Source of the DNA: Polydactylus sextarius
Lineage: Eukaryota > Chordata > Actinopteri > Polynemidae
Assembly (NCBI GenBank): GCA_016801845.1
Contig: CM028922.1
Coordinates: 5,511,501 to 5,575,500, forward strand
Direction: 5' to 3'
Length of the DNA: 64,000 nt
The notes under the pieces were generated by a model. The model saw only the letters and a list, made by a program, of their open reading frames with translations, did not search any database and was not told where the DNA came from. The position numbers and the translations under genes are program-made. Each line of letters opens with the position of its first letter. Positions within the stretch are counted from its first letter, which is position 1. Shown here in pieces: positions 51,037 through 62,800 of this stretch.

Positions 51037-51522
51037 GGTGCCCTGTTACGTTTAAGCAAACAAAGAACAAATTACGTTCAGTAATTTCAATATAAAAAGT
51101 TATAGGTGTATTTGAAATAACATTTAAAAAAGGCAGTAACTAACTTTGTCCAAATTTGGTGGCTGCATCCTTCAGAGGACCTGGTCTGTGAAGGTTTGGC
51201 CTCAACCGAACAATTCCTACTTTTAGCTGCACGTCCAAATTGCGAATTAATCTTAGGTTGGCCTGTGAATGATCCAACCCTTGCAGTCTTTGTGGCTCAG
51301 GAAAAGTAGGCTGGATTCACCAGTTGCCTTTGATGGAGCCGAATCCAGCCCATGTTTACATCCATGTTTCCTGTCTTCAAGTCTTCCTCGCTGCCTTTGT
51401 TGGTGCTTTACCGCACTATTTTGGTTGCTAGCATCCAACTGCTTTCAATTAATAGAACAGCATGAAACTAGTCTTTGGTCTATTGTGCTTCTAGTTACTA
51501 AAAACTCCACAGGGTACCTTTA
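51033..51522. mobile_element. Candidate non-autonomous DNA transposon (about 490 bp)
   Basis: TAAAGGTGCCCTGT at the left end and its near inverse ACAGGGTACCTTTA at the right end form 14-base terminal inverted repeats with one mismatch. The right side, reading CTCCACAGGGTACCTTTA, is typical of fish hAT-like MITEs as I remember them. No clear target duplication was found, and the inner sequence does not continue the inverted repeat, so this remains tentative. Confidence 0.4.
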
Positions 51523-51622
51523 ATTTACACTTAAACAAGGGCAAATCCTGCTTCTGTATTTTACAGTATGTAGTTATTGTGCTGGAATAATAATACACAC
51601 ATTTTGGAAAATAAGAAAAACT

Positions 51623-51628
51623 TTTATT
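51623..51628 (-). terminator. Candidate polyadenylation signal of the TRIM gene
   Basis: TTTATT on the plus strand (AATAAA on minus) about 730 bases beyond the TRIM stop codon. It is the clearest hexamer there, inside a T-rich 3' flank. Confidence 0.35.
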
Positions 51629-52353
51629 AAAATTTCACCCATAAAATTCTGTGTGATTTTTTTTTTTTTTTTTTTTGCACCACTTAACATGAATCAGGCT
51701 TTGGATCATAACAAGGATAAAAACAGCTGATATGCTGAAGCCATAATGTAAAAAAAAAAGATTCATAAACTCAAGTATCAAATTTTTATCACTTGCTCAA
51801 CATTATCCAAAGCCCCCGAAATGCACCAAATACATCATTTGTGTCTGATGTGACACCATATAACCAACAAAAAAAGTAAAACATTTTTTCAAAATGTCAA
51901 AAAAATCACAGTATTAAAATGATTAAATATGTTTAACTTGAGTTTGTTTGTTTTTTTAAAGTGAAACATGCACAAAAAAAAAGGTTATTGAATATTAAAA
52001 GTAACCATAATGACACATGACACATAATGACACATAATCTCAATCATCAGCGGTCAGTTAACCAGACAGTTTCACATTCTTCACTGAAGCGCAGCTTCTC
52101 TGAAATGAAACATGTGGCAGTAGATCCAGTCTACACACTGAACAATGTGTTACACAGAAAAGATACACACGTTTCTCCTGGATAGATGCATCTAAAACTG
52201 TTAATTGCACAAATACAAATATATTGTTTTGTCTAATTCTGTACAATATAAAGTTTTTTTTTCTTTTTTTCTGACATGCAATTTGTTTTTGTGCTTGTTT
52301 GCTGACTTTTTTTTTTTTTTTTTAACCCTTTTGTCACCATTTTCCCCAGTTGG

Positions 52354-55283
52354 TTAAATCTTTGGTAAGAAGACTTTGAGTGGCTCATTTTCATGCACTT
52401 TATCCAGGAAGCCTAAGTTGAAATATGGGTACAGTGTTTCGGTGAAGGTCTCCCTGAAGGTGTAGAGATGCGTCATGCTCTCTGCATTATAAAATGACAC
52501 GAGACCCCGCTTGTAGTCTAGGTACACTCCGATCCTGGCCAGTGGTTCCTCCAGGGACAGGACCGTGGGAGGGGAGGTGCCAGCCATGTACTGAATCCCA
52601 TAAGAGAGGGAGATAGTCCAGAAGCCATTAGCTGGGAGAGCTTTGATGACTCCCTTTCTGGGCACTGACTCTCTCGCCACCCCCACAGTCCAGACTGTGC
52701 TGCTGTAGACTTCTATCTCCCAGTAGTGGCGTCCGTGGGTGAAGCCCTGGCTTCCCAGCAGTGACAGTGCGGCGTTGAACCTGTAGGGGTTGTCCTGCAC
52801 GGTGTGGTTAAAGGTTTGGTAGCGAACACAGGTGAGGGAGGAGGTGAGGCTGAGCCACGGGTTGGCTGTGCTCGAGTTAAACGTGATGGCTGCAGGAACT
52901 AAAAAACAGGGAAATTATAAAATAACAAAAGATTTGACAGACTCTTTAATAACATATTTCACTTGATATGATTTGTTTGTGTAGCTAACAAAGGCAGTAC
53001 CTGGGTAAATGCTTCCTTTCATTGATTTCCATACTCTGTACTGCAGAGGCCCTACGAACCGGCCCTCGCACAGCTTGGGCGGTGTAAATGCAGGTTTCTC
53101 AAACTTCAGTGATGGCCTGCCAAGAAAAGCAAAGTCGAAACAATGAACACAGAGAATTTAATATGACTCCTATCTGTGTTGAGATAGTTGAACTTTTCCC
53201 ACACTTACCTCTGGAGCAGGAGTTTGATGCTCTGAAACGAGACACAGGAGTAAACACAGGAAGACAGAGACTGGTGATTAGTTATTTTTTTCGAGGAGCG
53301 TTTTCCACATTACATCAATGTCTGAGCTCACGCTATCCCACCCTGTGGGATCTCCCTGTGGCCTGGGGAAAGTCCCGCAGCTGTGACCAGAGGTTGGCCC
53401 TTAAGGCTGAAAACTAAGCCTCTTATCCTCCAGATCAACGAGTGAGATCACTAGTCTACATCCTGTCTGTGCTCACTGAGAGCGAGTCTTTTGTTGTGAA
53501 GTAACACCACTTCAAACATTACTCTTAAAATACAAGTAAACTGCCACGATTAACACATTTATGGTCTTAAAGAATAGTGTAGATGTTGAAACAGGAAAGC
53601 CAAAGTGGTTACACCCTGCTCGCTTAAATCTCTAATGTTGATGTAGAAGTCTACTTAACTTTTTGGCCCAGATTCATGTGAAACACTAACTAACACATTT
53701 TACCTCTTTTGTTTTTCCTGGCTTCAGTTTGATATAAATAGTTTTGGAAACACACACTCATACACGCACAAAAAGTTTGAAATCAAGAGCTCAGCAGTTC
53801 TAGTCTTAATCATCCCAGAAGTTGACTCATCATGCTGTTAACAACTTCCAGACGGACTGCTGATCACGGCGTGTGACGTAAGTGGTGGCTAAACTTACAC
53901 GCAGCAGAGTGAACGGGTCCTGCTCTTTTAGCTTGTCCTCGATCTCGTGGACGGCTCTCTGCAGACGGGAGATCTCCACACACAGCAGGGCCTTGTGCTC
54001 ATCCAGGCGGATCAACTCTCTCCTCTCCTCTGTCTTCAGCTTCACCTGCAGCAGCTTCTCCTCCTGGTAGAGGAACTGGTGCAGGTCACTGAACTGGGCC
54101 TCGATGCGCTGCTTGAGGTCGGCAGTGTGATCCTAAGGAGAAGAAAGTTGACATACATGGTTGCTTTTAACAAATATAACAGAGAAAGCATGAAATCTAT
54201 GTCATGACACTTTATTTATTGGAGCAAACTTTACATTTATGTTCGAGCAGGCGATGCATGGCAGTGTGTGCATAACAGGCAGACGTCTTCCTTCTTACCT
54301 TCAGCCTTTTGACCTCATCTTCAGCTTCTCTGTCACACTGCAGAGCTGTGTTGAGCTCAGCTTTGAGGGAATCCATGGAGCTGTTCAGAGACGCCTGACA
54401 GGACAGAAACACAAATCACCACATGCTTATCTGCTTCTCTCCTCATATTCATTGTATTGATTTCAAGTGACATGAATCAAGCATTTACATCATCAAAAAG
54501 ATGCACCAGAATATTTTTTACTGAAACACACAAGAAGAGATGTTTTCATGTACAGTTACATTCATAAAAAATCTTAATATTAACATAACATTTACTCACC
54601 CTGTACTTCTGCTCAGCCTCCTGCACACACACCATCATGTGATTCCTGTGCTCCTGGGAGACACCACACACCAGACACACCAGCTCCTGGTCCTCCTCAC
54701 AGTACAGCTTCAGCTCCTCTCTGTGTCTGCTGCAGCGTGGGACCGGAGTGGGAACTCTCTCTGCCACTGCGACATCTGCCAGGCGAGCTCCCGTCCCACT
54801 CTCCTCCAGACCCTGACAGTAACTCTCCACTATGTTTGCCACGATGCGGTTTGGCCTGTAGCTCTGTCCGGAGTACACCTTCCTGCACTGAGGGCAGGGA
54901 CCTGTACCCCCCTGCCCGGGGCCCCTGGGACCGGTCCAGTAACCCTCAATGCACGCCTGGCAGAAGGTGTGATCGCAGGGTAAAGACACCGGCTGCTTGA
55001 AAAGATCCAAGCAGATGGAGCAGGTCAAATCTCTGCTGATTCTCTGAGCTGAGCTTTTGGTTACTTGTCCACCTATGGGAGGTTGTCGCAGCTTTTCCAT
55101 CGCCGTCTGCACACCAAAGTCTCCTTCCTTTGGTTTCCAACTTTTCTTCTCTGGCTTTATGCCCTGATTTAGTTTCTCTAAGTTCTGCATATAAACTGAC
55201 TGGATTTTTTTCACCTCTTTCTGAGTCTTGCTCATGCCTTCGCCTTGATTGTTTTCCTTTGTTCTGACCGTACAGCCGGACAT
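52354..55283 (-). CDS. TRIM-family E3 ubiquitin ligase, RING/B-box/coiled-coil/PRY-SPRY (6 coding exons)
   Basis: Exons in transcript order: 55283-54600, 54394-54299, 54132-53899, 53231-53209, 53116-53001, 52898-52354. All phases fit, giving 565 residues; an internal Met at codon 17 (55235) would give 549. The RING uses Cys88, Cys91, Cys103, His105, Cys108, Cys111, Cys130 and Cys133. It has a Gly/Pro-rich loop, TGPRGPGQGGTGP, between the third and fourth ligand pairs. B-box 2 uses Cys184, His187, Cys195, Cys203, Cys206, His212 and His215. A coiled coil follows in the 32- and 78-codon exons (QRIEAQFSDLHQFLYQEEKL and onward). The last exon is a complete PRY-SPRY with GRHYWEIEV and GVYLDYKRGLVSFYN. 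This is the class IV TRIM exon plan (96, 234, 23, 116 nt, then SPRY), typical of the large fish TRIM expansions often linked to antiviral immunity. The exact orthologue is not recognised. The about 85-residue stretch before the RING is unusual. Confidence 0.88.
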
Positions 55284-56106
55284 CTACGTCCTTCCTCTCC
55301 TGCAGAGTGTAGCCGCTCTCTTTGGCCTCCAGTCTTCCTGTTGACTGTGGGGAAACGGAGGGGGTGGTGCTTCTTTCACATCCTCAGCAGATAGTGAGGG
55401 GATCTCAGTAGGCCTCCCCCCCTTTTTTCCCTCCAGAGTGACATCACATCTTAGTCAGGAAATCAGTCAGGAGGCGGACCATGGATATTCTATCCTTGGC
55501 ATGTTTGTGTAAAGTCTGGATTTGGACTCCTGTTGCTGAACTCTCAATCTCCTGAGGAGTAACTGCAGAAAAATTAAAATCCATTGTGTGTGATTCTGAG
55601 TGGGTGTATGTGTGTGTGTTGTTTGAAACCTGTGAGCAGTAACAGATTTCCTGTTTCTTTTTATGGCGAAGCTCTCTGCCCACTCTGTAATCATTGTCAG
55701 TGAAGGGTAAACAAAATCATTAAGAGGGTGAAGCAAACAATGAAAACAGCCGGCAGGAAGAAAGCTCTTCGGCGGACAAATACAAATACCTCATGCATCC
55801 TGTCAAGTTCCCTATTCCCAACATGTAGTTTTTATTACAGATATTTACAGCTCTCTCCCCCGAGGAGCTGGCACATCTGTCCAGTAAACTGAGACTTTCT
55901 TTGAACATGAAAGTTGTGTGTTATGACTCTCGACGAAGAAAGAAAGTCTCAGAACATATTAGCATATGAACAATTTGAATATTACAGGGTGCTACATCAA
56001 GCTAATCACATCTCATCACAGACAGAAACTGTCATTACACACTGGAACATAATCACAGACTTGGAGATCAAAACTATAGTCGGATGATTTAAAAATTGGT
56101 GTGTGA

Positions 56107-56143
56107 AAGCGAGAGAGAGAAAGAGAGAGAAAGAGAGAGAGAG
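56107..56143. repeat. GA/GAAA-rich microsatellite
   Basis: Imperfect (GA)n with interspersed AAAG units in the TRIM upstream region. Confidence 0.85.
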
Positions 56144-59100
56144 GGAATACATTAACATCTTGTTTTCTGTGAACTATAGTCAGACATTTGTCTTTTTTGA
56201 AGGCAAATTAAAATTTTCAGTAGAAAGGAACTTTTATCCTCCTATAAAAGGAGGATTAAATTATCATTCTCTGAATCTACATGTCACAGACAACAGTGAC
56301 ATCTAGTGTTCAATGTGAAACTAAATCTATATGTAGCATCTAATATTTATACAGTTTAGGATTACTTTTTTAAATAAGAAGCATTAGCACAAGAAAACAG
56401 GATTGGATTGAATCCTGCCACGATAAATTAAACCATTAAAAGCAGCCAGGATCCATAGATATCAGCTGCACATGTAATTATGTAATTATCTCAATTCAGA
56501 AAAGTGGATTTAGTGTTAAGTTATTCTTTGACAACTCACATAAAAGTAGATCAAGTAGAGAAAAGATGCCAGGCCATAGAAAGTTTGGAGAAGACAGATG
56601 AGTGCGCAAGTGGTAAATAATAGAAAGTGTTATACTCTTTGTCTGTGTTATGGTTTGTTTCTCTACCAGTATGATGCAGCAAACAACAGACCTCAGACTA
56701 GACCAGACCAGGTTGTCTCCATGAGGAGGTGATATCTCTGAGCTGTGAGGATGCACAAATTAGATGAAATGGCTGCAGCAGGTGTGGTCTTTGGTTGATT
56801 CCTCAGAAGCCCAAAGATTGCTGACCCTAAAATGTAGAATGCTTCACTCATTGGTCTCAGGTTTGCTGACAGTTGTTGACAGTTTTAAGGCAGCTGATGA
56901 CCCACTTGTTCAAAGAGGCATTTGGTTAACTACATACAATTGCTTTTCTATGTTTTTTATACTTCCATGTTGTGTTAATGTTGCTTTATCTTATATACGC
57001 CCTGGTTATGATCTCACTGTAAACTTGTCTGCAAAAAGCACTGTATAAATAAATTTTACTTACTCACTTACATGACTCTGACCTCATTTGCTGTGCTTAG
57101 TGCTAAAGAGTTGCAGGAGCTGTCTGTGGTGCTGAACACATTCAGGTGTGAAGCACCTGAACAGCAACGTGACTCAGGTGACTTGAGGTTGAGAGTCTTT
57201 GTTCAACAACCACAAACATTTTACAAATTGATATTGTGCTAAACTGACTTAGTGTTGAGCAGTGTGCATTATCCCAACCACTTAAAAACCACTGCAATGA
57301 ATGAGGTCAGACACGTATTTTATGGTGTGGGTATATTGCATTAGTTGTGATGTGCAATGACTGGAAAGGCAATGTGAAATGAAAGTTTTATCTCCTGTAT
57401 TTCACATTCACTGAGGTTTTACTGGGAAATAAGTGGCGGCACACAATGTAATTAACCTGTAACCTTCACTGGTCCTTAATAATAATAAATGTGACAGCAT
57501 CCTTGGAGCTGCACGCACATAATTAACACTGAGGACAGATTAGGATTGTTGAGTTAATTAAGATGTTGAAATGCTCTGGTATTATGATTCCTTTAAGACT
57601 TACGGGTTGGGAGAAAATTGCACTGGGTGCAGCAGAGGGTAAATGATTATGTTATACATCTTCAGCAACATCAAATCCAATTTGAGCTGGATTACTAAAC
57701 TGGGAGTCTGTCTGGATGGAACAAGTCAAGAACACAAGTACTAAATTAGTTAACTGTTGTTTAAAACAACATCTCAAAAACACAACAACGGCAGGGAAGA
57801 GGATTCAGAAATCTGTTATTCCAGGAAAACACCTGTTCTTCTGCCTAAAAAGAGAAAATATTGTCTCGGGAATATTTTTTAATAAAAAAACCTTACCATA
57901 TTCAATATCTTTCATAAGCAGCCTAGTGATGAGAGTAACAGTTTTTATTGCATCTGAAAGCAATTTCTTACCAAAGCCAGATTTTAGAAAACATGTCACT
58001 CTGCTTTATTGTATTACTTTATTTATTGGCTATGGCTATTTTTAATTTTGTCTTTCTTATATTTTTGCTTTGTGTTTGGTCTTTTGGGGGAATAAAATGT
58101 TATCACAGCAACAGCAAACCTGTAATGTCCTCTTTGCTTATGAGGTTTTAACGTTACATTGCCAGGTTAAGTTCAGGTCCATTAAATGCAAAAGGATCTC
58201 TAACAGCGGATGCTTATAGTGCAACCGAAGATGGAGAAGTGTGAATATGTGCACAACAGCGTGCAGCCATGCATACAGATGATAGAGTTGATGGTGAATT
58301 CTTTAAAAAAGAAAAAAGAAATGCAACATTTATGAGCAAAGAATGAAAATAAGAGAAACTATCTTCCACACACACACACATGCACATGCACACACACTAT
58401 GGGCACATCTGCACTGAGCCCACACCTTCAATTAAACCCTGAACTGATGTGTAAGGCACCAGGGAAACTGGAGGCGCTTTGGAACTTGTGAGACTAAAAA
58501 TAACTCCAGCGTCTGCAGAAGTGAGACAGATCTGTCGGTGGAGGACAAAGGACAGACAGAACACAAATATAATATTTCTCCACTTTTGTTATGATGACTG
58601 TAATGTTACAGCAATAAATATTTTTTCAGACCATTAAGAATGAGCAAATAAATGATGTTTTGTGAATTTAATAAATGCAGTTTTGGTTCTTGAGGTTTAT
58701 GCTAATGGCATGGCTGTGGGGTGGGTTCATTATTCTGGCTCAGACCTGCTGAATGAATTACCATGAAATTCAGTAGAAATATTCAGCAGATGACATCTAT
58801 AGGTTTTTATGGTATACTGACTTTTAATCCAGCACAGCCAGGATTTTGCAGACTGTTCTCAAGGAAACATGATCAAATATTTGAGTTGAGTATTTATTTC
58901 AGTCTCAGGATAATGCAGCTCATTCTCATGTCACCAGTAAATAATTTTGATTTTGTGTAATAAAAACCAAATTTCACATAAACAGAACCGAACCAACCAT
59001 TTGGACAGTTAATTTTTATCTACACATTCAATAACATTTTATGTTGGGGGAAAAGTAAAGACCATTTATCACAAATAATATTTAAAGCACTTCTGAAACA

Positions 59101-59147
59101 TTTGATAACTAACTGGCGCTATAATAATTTGATCCTTGGATTATATG

Positions 59148-59174
59148 TTTTATTTTATTTTATTTTATTTTATT
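59148..59174. repeat. (TTTTA)5 pentanucleotide repeat
   Basis: Five near-perfect TTTTA units in intergenic DNA. Confidence 0.9.
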
Positions 59175-59679
59175 GCCATTTTGAAATAACTGACTGCAAC
59201 TTAAATTAACTCCTCCTTGCTGGTTCATTCAATCCAAAGTATTTAGTATATATCACTCACACTGAGTAATTTAATGGAAAATGTTACAAATTACATTTTG
59301 GGACATTTATTCTGTAATCTGTGGTGGAATACATTTTAAAAGGAACATTCCCAACACTGGCTATTATAATTATAATGATATACTCACGTGCCCAAACTGC
59401 CTGTCTGGCATAGCGCCGCCAACTGGCGATAGTTTTTTTTCCACCTGTATTGGATATCATTCTTGGGCATTTCCGGATGTTGCATTTACGTGCATCAGGT
59501 TCATCCAGAAGTTGACCAATTAACAATAGTTCATTACAGCAGCAGCTTGGTGAAAACACGGTTCGAAATCCGTACAAACTCACGAAAAAATAGAAGAAAA
59601 AAAAAAGATCGTTTCGCTTCTGTAAAGCTCGACAAATTGTCAAATATTTGTTTTTTTAAACAACATTGAACGCATCAAG

Positions 59680-59852
59680 AGCGCGCGCCCTGATTTAAAG
59701 CGCCTGACGTCAGACGCCGTCTCTAAAGCCGCCGTCAATCGACGATCAGAAGGTAAAGTCGGTCGCTTGCGTTGGGGGAAAATGAAAGTTTAAAAAACCC
59801 CAGCGCTTCAACTTTACAACAACAACAACAAAAACTGCCTATAACGAAGAAA
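59680..59852 (+). promoter_or_regulatory. CpG-rich candidate promoter with full CRE palindrome
   Basis: The sequence turns abruptly CpG-rich (GAGCGCGCGCCC, GCGCCTGACGTCAGACGCCG, CGCCGTCAATCGACGATC). It contains the perfect CRE/ATF palindrome TGACGTCA at 59705-59712, about 165 bases upstream of a start codon whose exon ends in a good donor. This combination is the best evidence for a transcription start in the last 8 kb. Lack of a TATA box suggests a housekeeping-type promoter. Confidence 0.55.
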
Positions 59853-59879
59853 ATGTTGAGGCAAGCAGCTGAGAAATGA
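59853..59879 (+). other. Upstream ORF of 8 codons overlapping the candidate start
   Basis: ATG at 59853 reads eight codons (MLRQAAEK) and stops at TGA 59877-59879. That stop overlaps the candidate main start ATG at 59876-59878 as ATGA. Such an arrangement suits termination-reinitiation control, if the downstream gene is real. Confidence 0.45.
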
Positions 59880-62800
59880 GGTCGACGTCGCTCAGCTCCA
59901 GGAGAAGAACGGTAAGAAACGCAGTTTAACTTTGTTAGCTTCCAGGTAGCCTAGCATCAGCGCTAATGGCGGTGCCGTCAGGTGTGTTGACTCAGCTTGT
60001 GTTTGCTAATTGATGTTAAATTGTCACGTTTGTTCACGTTCACGATGACGAAACTTCAGTGCAATGTACCAATGATTTGTCTTTATCGATTACGCTTTGA
60101 TATTTATGTGTAAAACAACTTGTTTTAATGTTTGAGTAGTTTGTGGGGGTTTATCGTGCTAGCTGTTTATCATGCTAGCCGCTAGCTAATTAGTTGTTTG
60201 TGACACAGCAGGAGCCGCACTTCGCCATTTTGTTTTAATATTTTATATAATCCCACAGTATTGTTCTTGCCACCAACTTTTGGCAAGGTTTGTGTTTTTG
60301 TTTATTTGTTTGTTTTTAATTAATGTTTAAATATTCTCAGCCTTTTGAGTCGGGGAGAAATGTAATTATATCACTTTACATATTTAGAAAAACAAACCAC
60401 AGCTGTTGGTTTTGGGGCCTAGTGATTACTTAATTGTATTTAACTTAATTTAAATGGTTGAAAAGATTTTCCAACCAAGATATGTTCTTTGTTTAAACAG
60501 GATAATTGCTTTAATGGACCCACCGTCGACCGCAGTGTTCAAGGAGCTGCCATCCTAAGCTTGGATAAAGGTCAGTAATGGATTTTAATTTGTTTAATAT
60601 CGTTGCTGATAAAGTGTTGGTCATATTATTCGTGGTCGACAGATAATGTGGTGTTCATAGTGTTTACGCAAGGGATGAATGTTGTATGTTTAAAGTGAAA
60701 GTCAAAGCTCAGCTTGAGACTAATTTTCATTTGTACTTTTACTTTATTGCAGATAGATCCTCTTCTAGATCGTCAAATAGTAAGAGTCATGAAGTTTTAA
60801 TATTTTCCCTCCTGTCTCTATCGTTCCAACATGGCCACCGTGCCGTACTTTTGAGCTTTCCATCGCAATGTGTTTGTATTTATTTGTGCTTGGCCACTTT
60901 GCCAAACTGATCACACCACAAATTCGCCACCTTCATCAAACAAACACACATCTGATTCTTTCACTCTTTCTCTGTGTGGTTGAATGTTTTTAGCTGCTCA
61001 TTGGACCAAACACTTAGACATCAGGATTTAATTGTTTTTGTCTAATATAGTTTTTAGTTTAGCTTGAGATGGTCTTGTAGCTTTACCTAGTGTTGTAGCT
61101 TTATCCTTGAATTATCCTGAATTGGTCTTTTCCCGTTGGACAGTTTTAGTTGTGGAGTCTTGATTTTAGTTTTGATCATTTTGGCTTTTGTCTTTGGTTT
61201 GTGCTAGTCTCTTAATTATATTAGCTTTAATAGTTTTAGTTAATTTTGTTCTTTGTCTTGGTTTTTGTCTCAAAGTTAAAAATTAATTCAAGTCTGTACA
61301 AATGTGTTGAGTGTGTGTGAGTTTGAAGCTCATTGTTAGAGATTTTTCAGCTTCCTGTGTATTGAAGTTAAAAGTGTTTATGCCTGTAAACTCAGTTTAT
61401 TGTAGTTTCAGTGATGAAGTTTTAGTCTTGGCTGCAATGTTGTGTTTATTCCTGTGCACTAACTTTTCCTTCGTAGGTTTTGTCGACTTCAGGTAGGACC
61501 CATTTTAACTTTTTTCTCAGTCAGGTCAGATTAGTCAAAGTTTGTTGTTTTTCTTTTAACTGTGCCAATAAAACATTCCCAACCTTGTGTGTGCTTCCTT
61601 CTGACATTAGCGTAGATCAGGGCAGGGGCAGATAGCTTAGTACGTTTCTCTCAACAGCTGCATCGTGTTCCTGTGGATCAACGAACACAAGCTGCTGATG
61701 ATGGGTTGGATCCACAAGTAAGTGTGTTTTCTTACCTTGGGGTGGGTGTGGGCCGTGTCGCGCTGGCCGCCGTGCCATAACATTTTGCCTTTCAGCTTCT
61801 CCTCCCATCATCAAGTTCATCCAAAGTTCACCGAGGAATCACAAGTAAGTGCAACGACATTCGCTCGGCTACCTAGCCGACTTTTTTTTCCAACATGGCC
61901 GCCGCGTCATGACTTCGCTCGGCTTCCTTGCCGAACTCTCCTACTTTCTTGGCCGCCGTGCCACTGTTCATTCCCTCACATGTTAGGGAAAGTTAGTCAG
62001 CTAGTGACGTGGGTGGGTTTAACCAGGGAAGTGCAGGACGGGGTGGGACTGAACTGCTGTGTGTATTTGAATCTGTGTGTGTGTGTGTGTGCGCCGTGCC
62101 ACAGCTGTCCTATTTCTGGTTCCTCTGTCAACATGGCCGCCGTGTCATGACTGTCCACTTCCACTTCATGCAACACAATATCATATCATTGCACACACTC
62201 AGCCTGCGTCACATTTCCAATGCAGCTGACTAACATCTACCTGGAATCAGCTGGATTTCCTGAAGAATCAACACAGTAAGTCGTTGCTCGGCCGCCGTGT
62301 CGCAGCATATCCGCCCTGGTCGCTGAACCAGTTCTGTCCTGTGGGCCGCCGTGCCATCTGAGCTTTCACTCTTTTCTTGATTCCTTATGTTGTCTCTGGT
62401 TATGATTTAAATGTGGCTCGTTTAATGTCCGTCTGTCCTGTCATCTTTGTGCGTCTGTGTGTATGATGTTTGTCTCTAACTCGTCTGTCTGACGTTATGT
62501 TTGTATTTGTCATGTCTTTGTCACATCTGTCCCTTGTATGTAATGTCTGTCACATTGTTGTGCGCCCCCTCTGTCATGTCTGTGTCTCCCCGTCCATCTG
62601 TCATGTCCCTGTTGTGTGCACTGACTGACTGACTGACCAAAGACTGACTGACTGACTCCACAGACGCTCTGATTGGCCATTTTGTCAAAATTAACCTAAA
62701 AAGTTTAACATTGTTTTTTTAATATCATCTCAGACCTAATTGGCAATAAACTCATTACAGTGCAAACATGAACAATGATTAAGTATGTGACAAAACCTAA

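Larger units (their letters stand above)
50233..52353. other. Intergenic region between convergent BMP1 and TRIM genes
   Basis: Holds the presumed BMP1 3' UTR (AATAAA at 51031-51036) and the TRIM 3' UTR (minus-strand AATAAA at 51623-51628). T-runs lie near 50561 and 51658, and there is a candidate inverted-repeat element at 51033-51522. No coding exon is supported. Confidence 0.6.
55284..59680. other. Intergenic region upstream of the TRIM gene
   Basis: No gene is recognised in about 4.4 kb. It includes the presumed TRIM promoter just above 55283, a GA-rich microsatellite at 56107-56143, (CA)n-like sequence near 58370-58400 and a (TTTTA)n at 59148-59174. ORFs of up to about 119 codons have no domain and no splice context. 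Composition is AT-rich until about 59680, where it turns CpG-rich. Confidence 0.6.

Noticed and set aside
57716..58045. 109-codon plus-strand ORF in the TRIM upstream region
   Set aside because: AT-rich, no domain, no donor or acceptor context; consistent with chance.
61722..62150. 142-codon plus-strand ORF through the motif array
   Set aside because: It starts at a non-ATG codon and crosses predicted donor and acceptor sites. It is open mainly because the GC-rich repeats lack stops in that frame, though its first part overlaps the exon 61796-61844 in the same frame.
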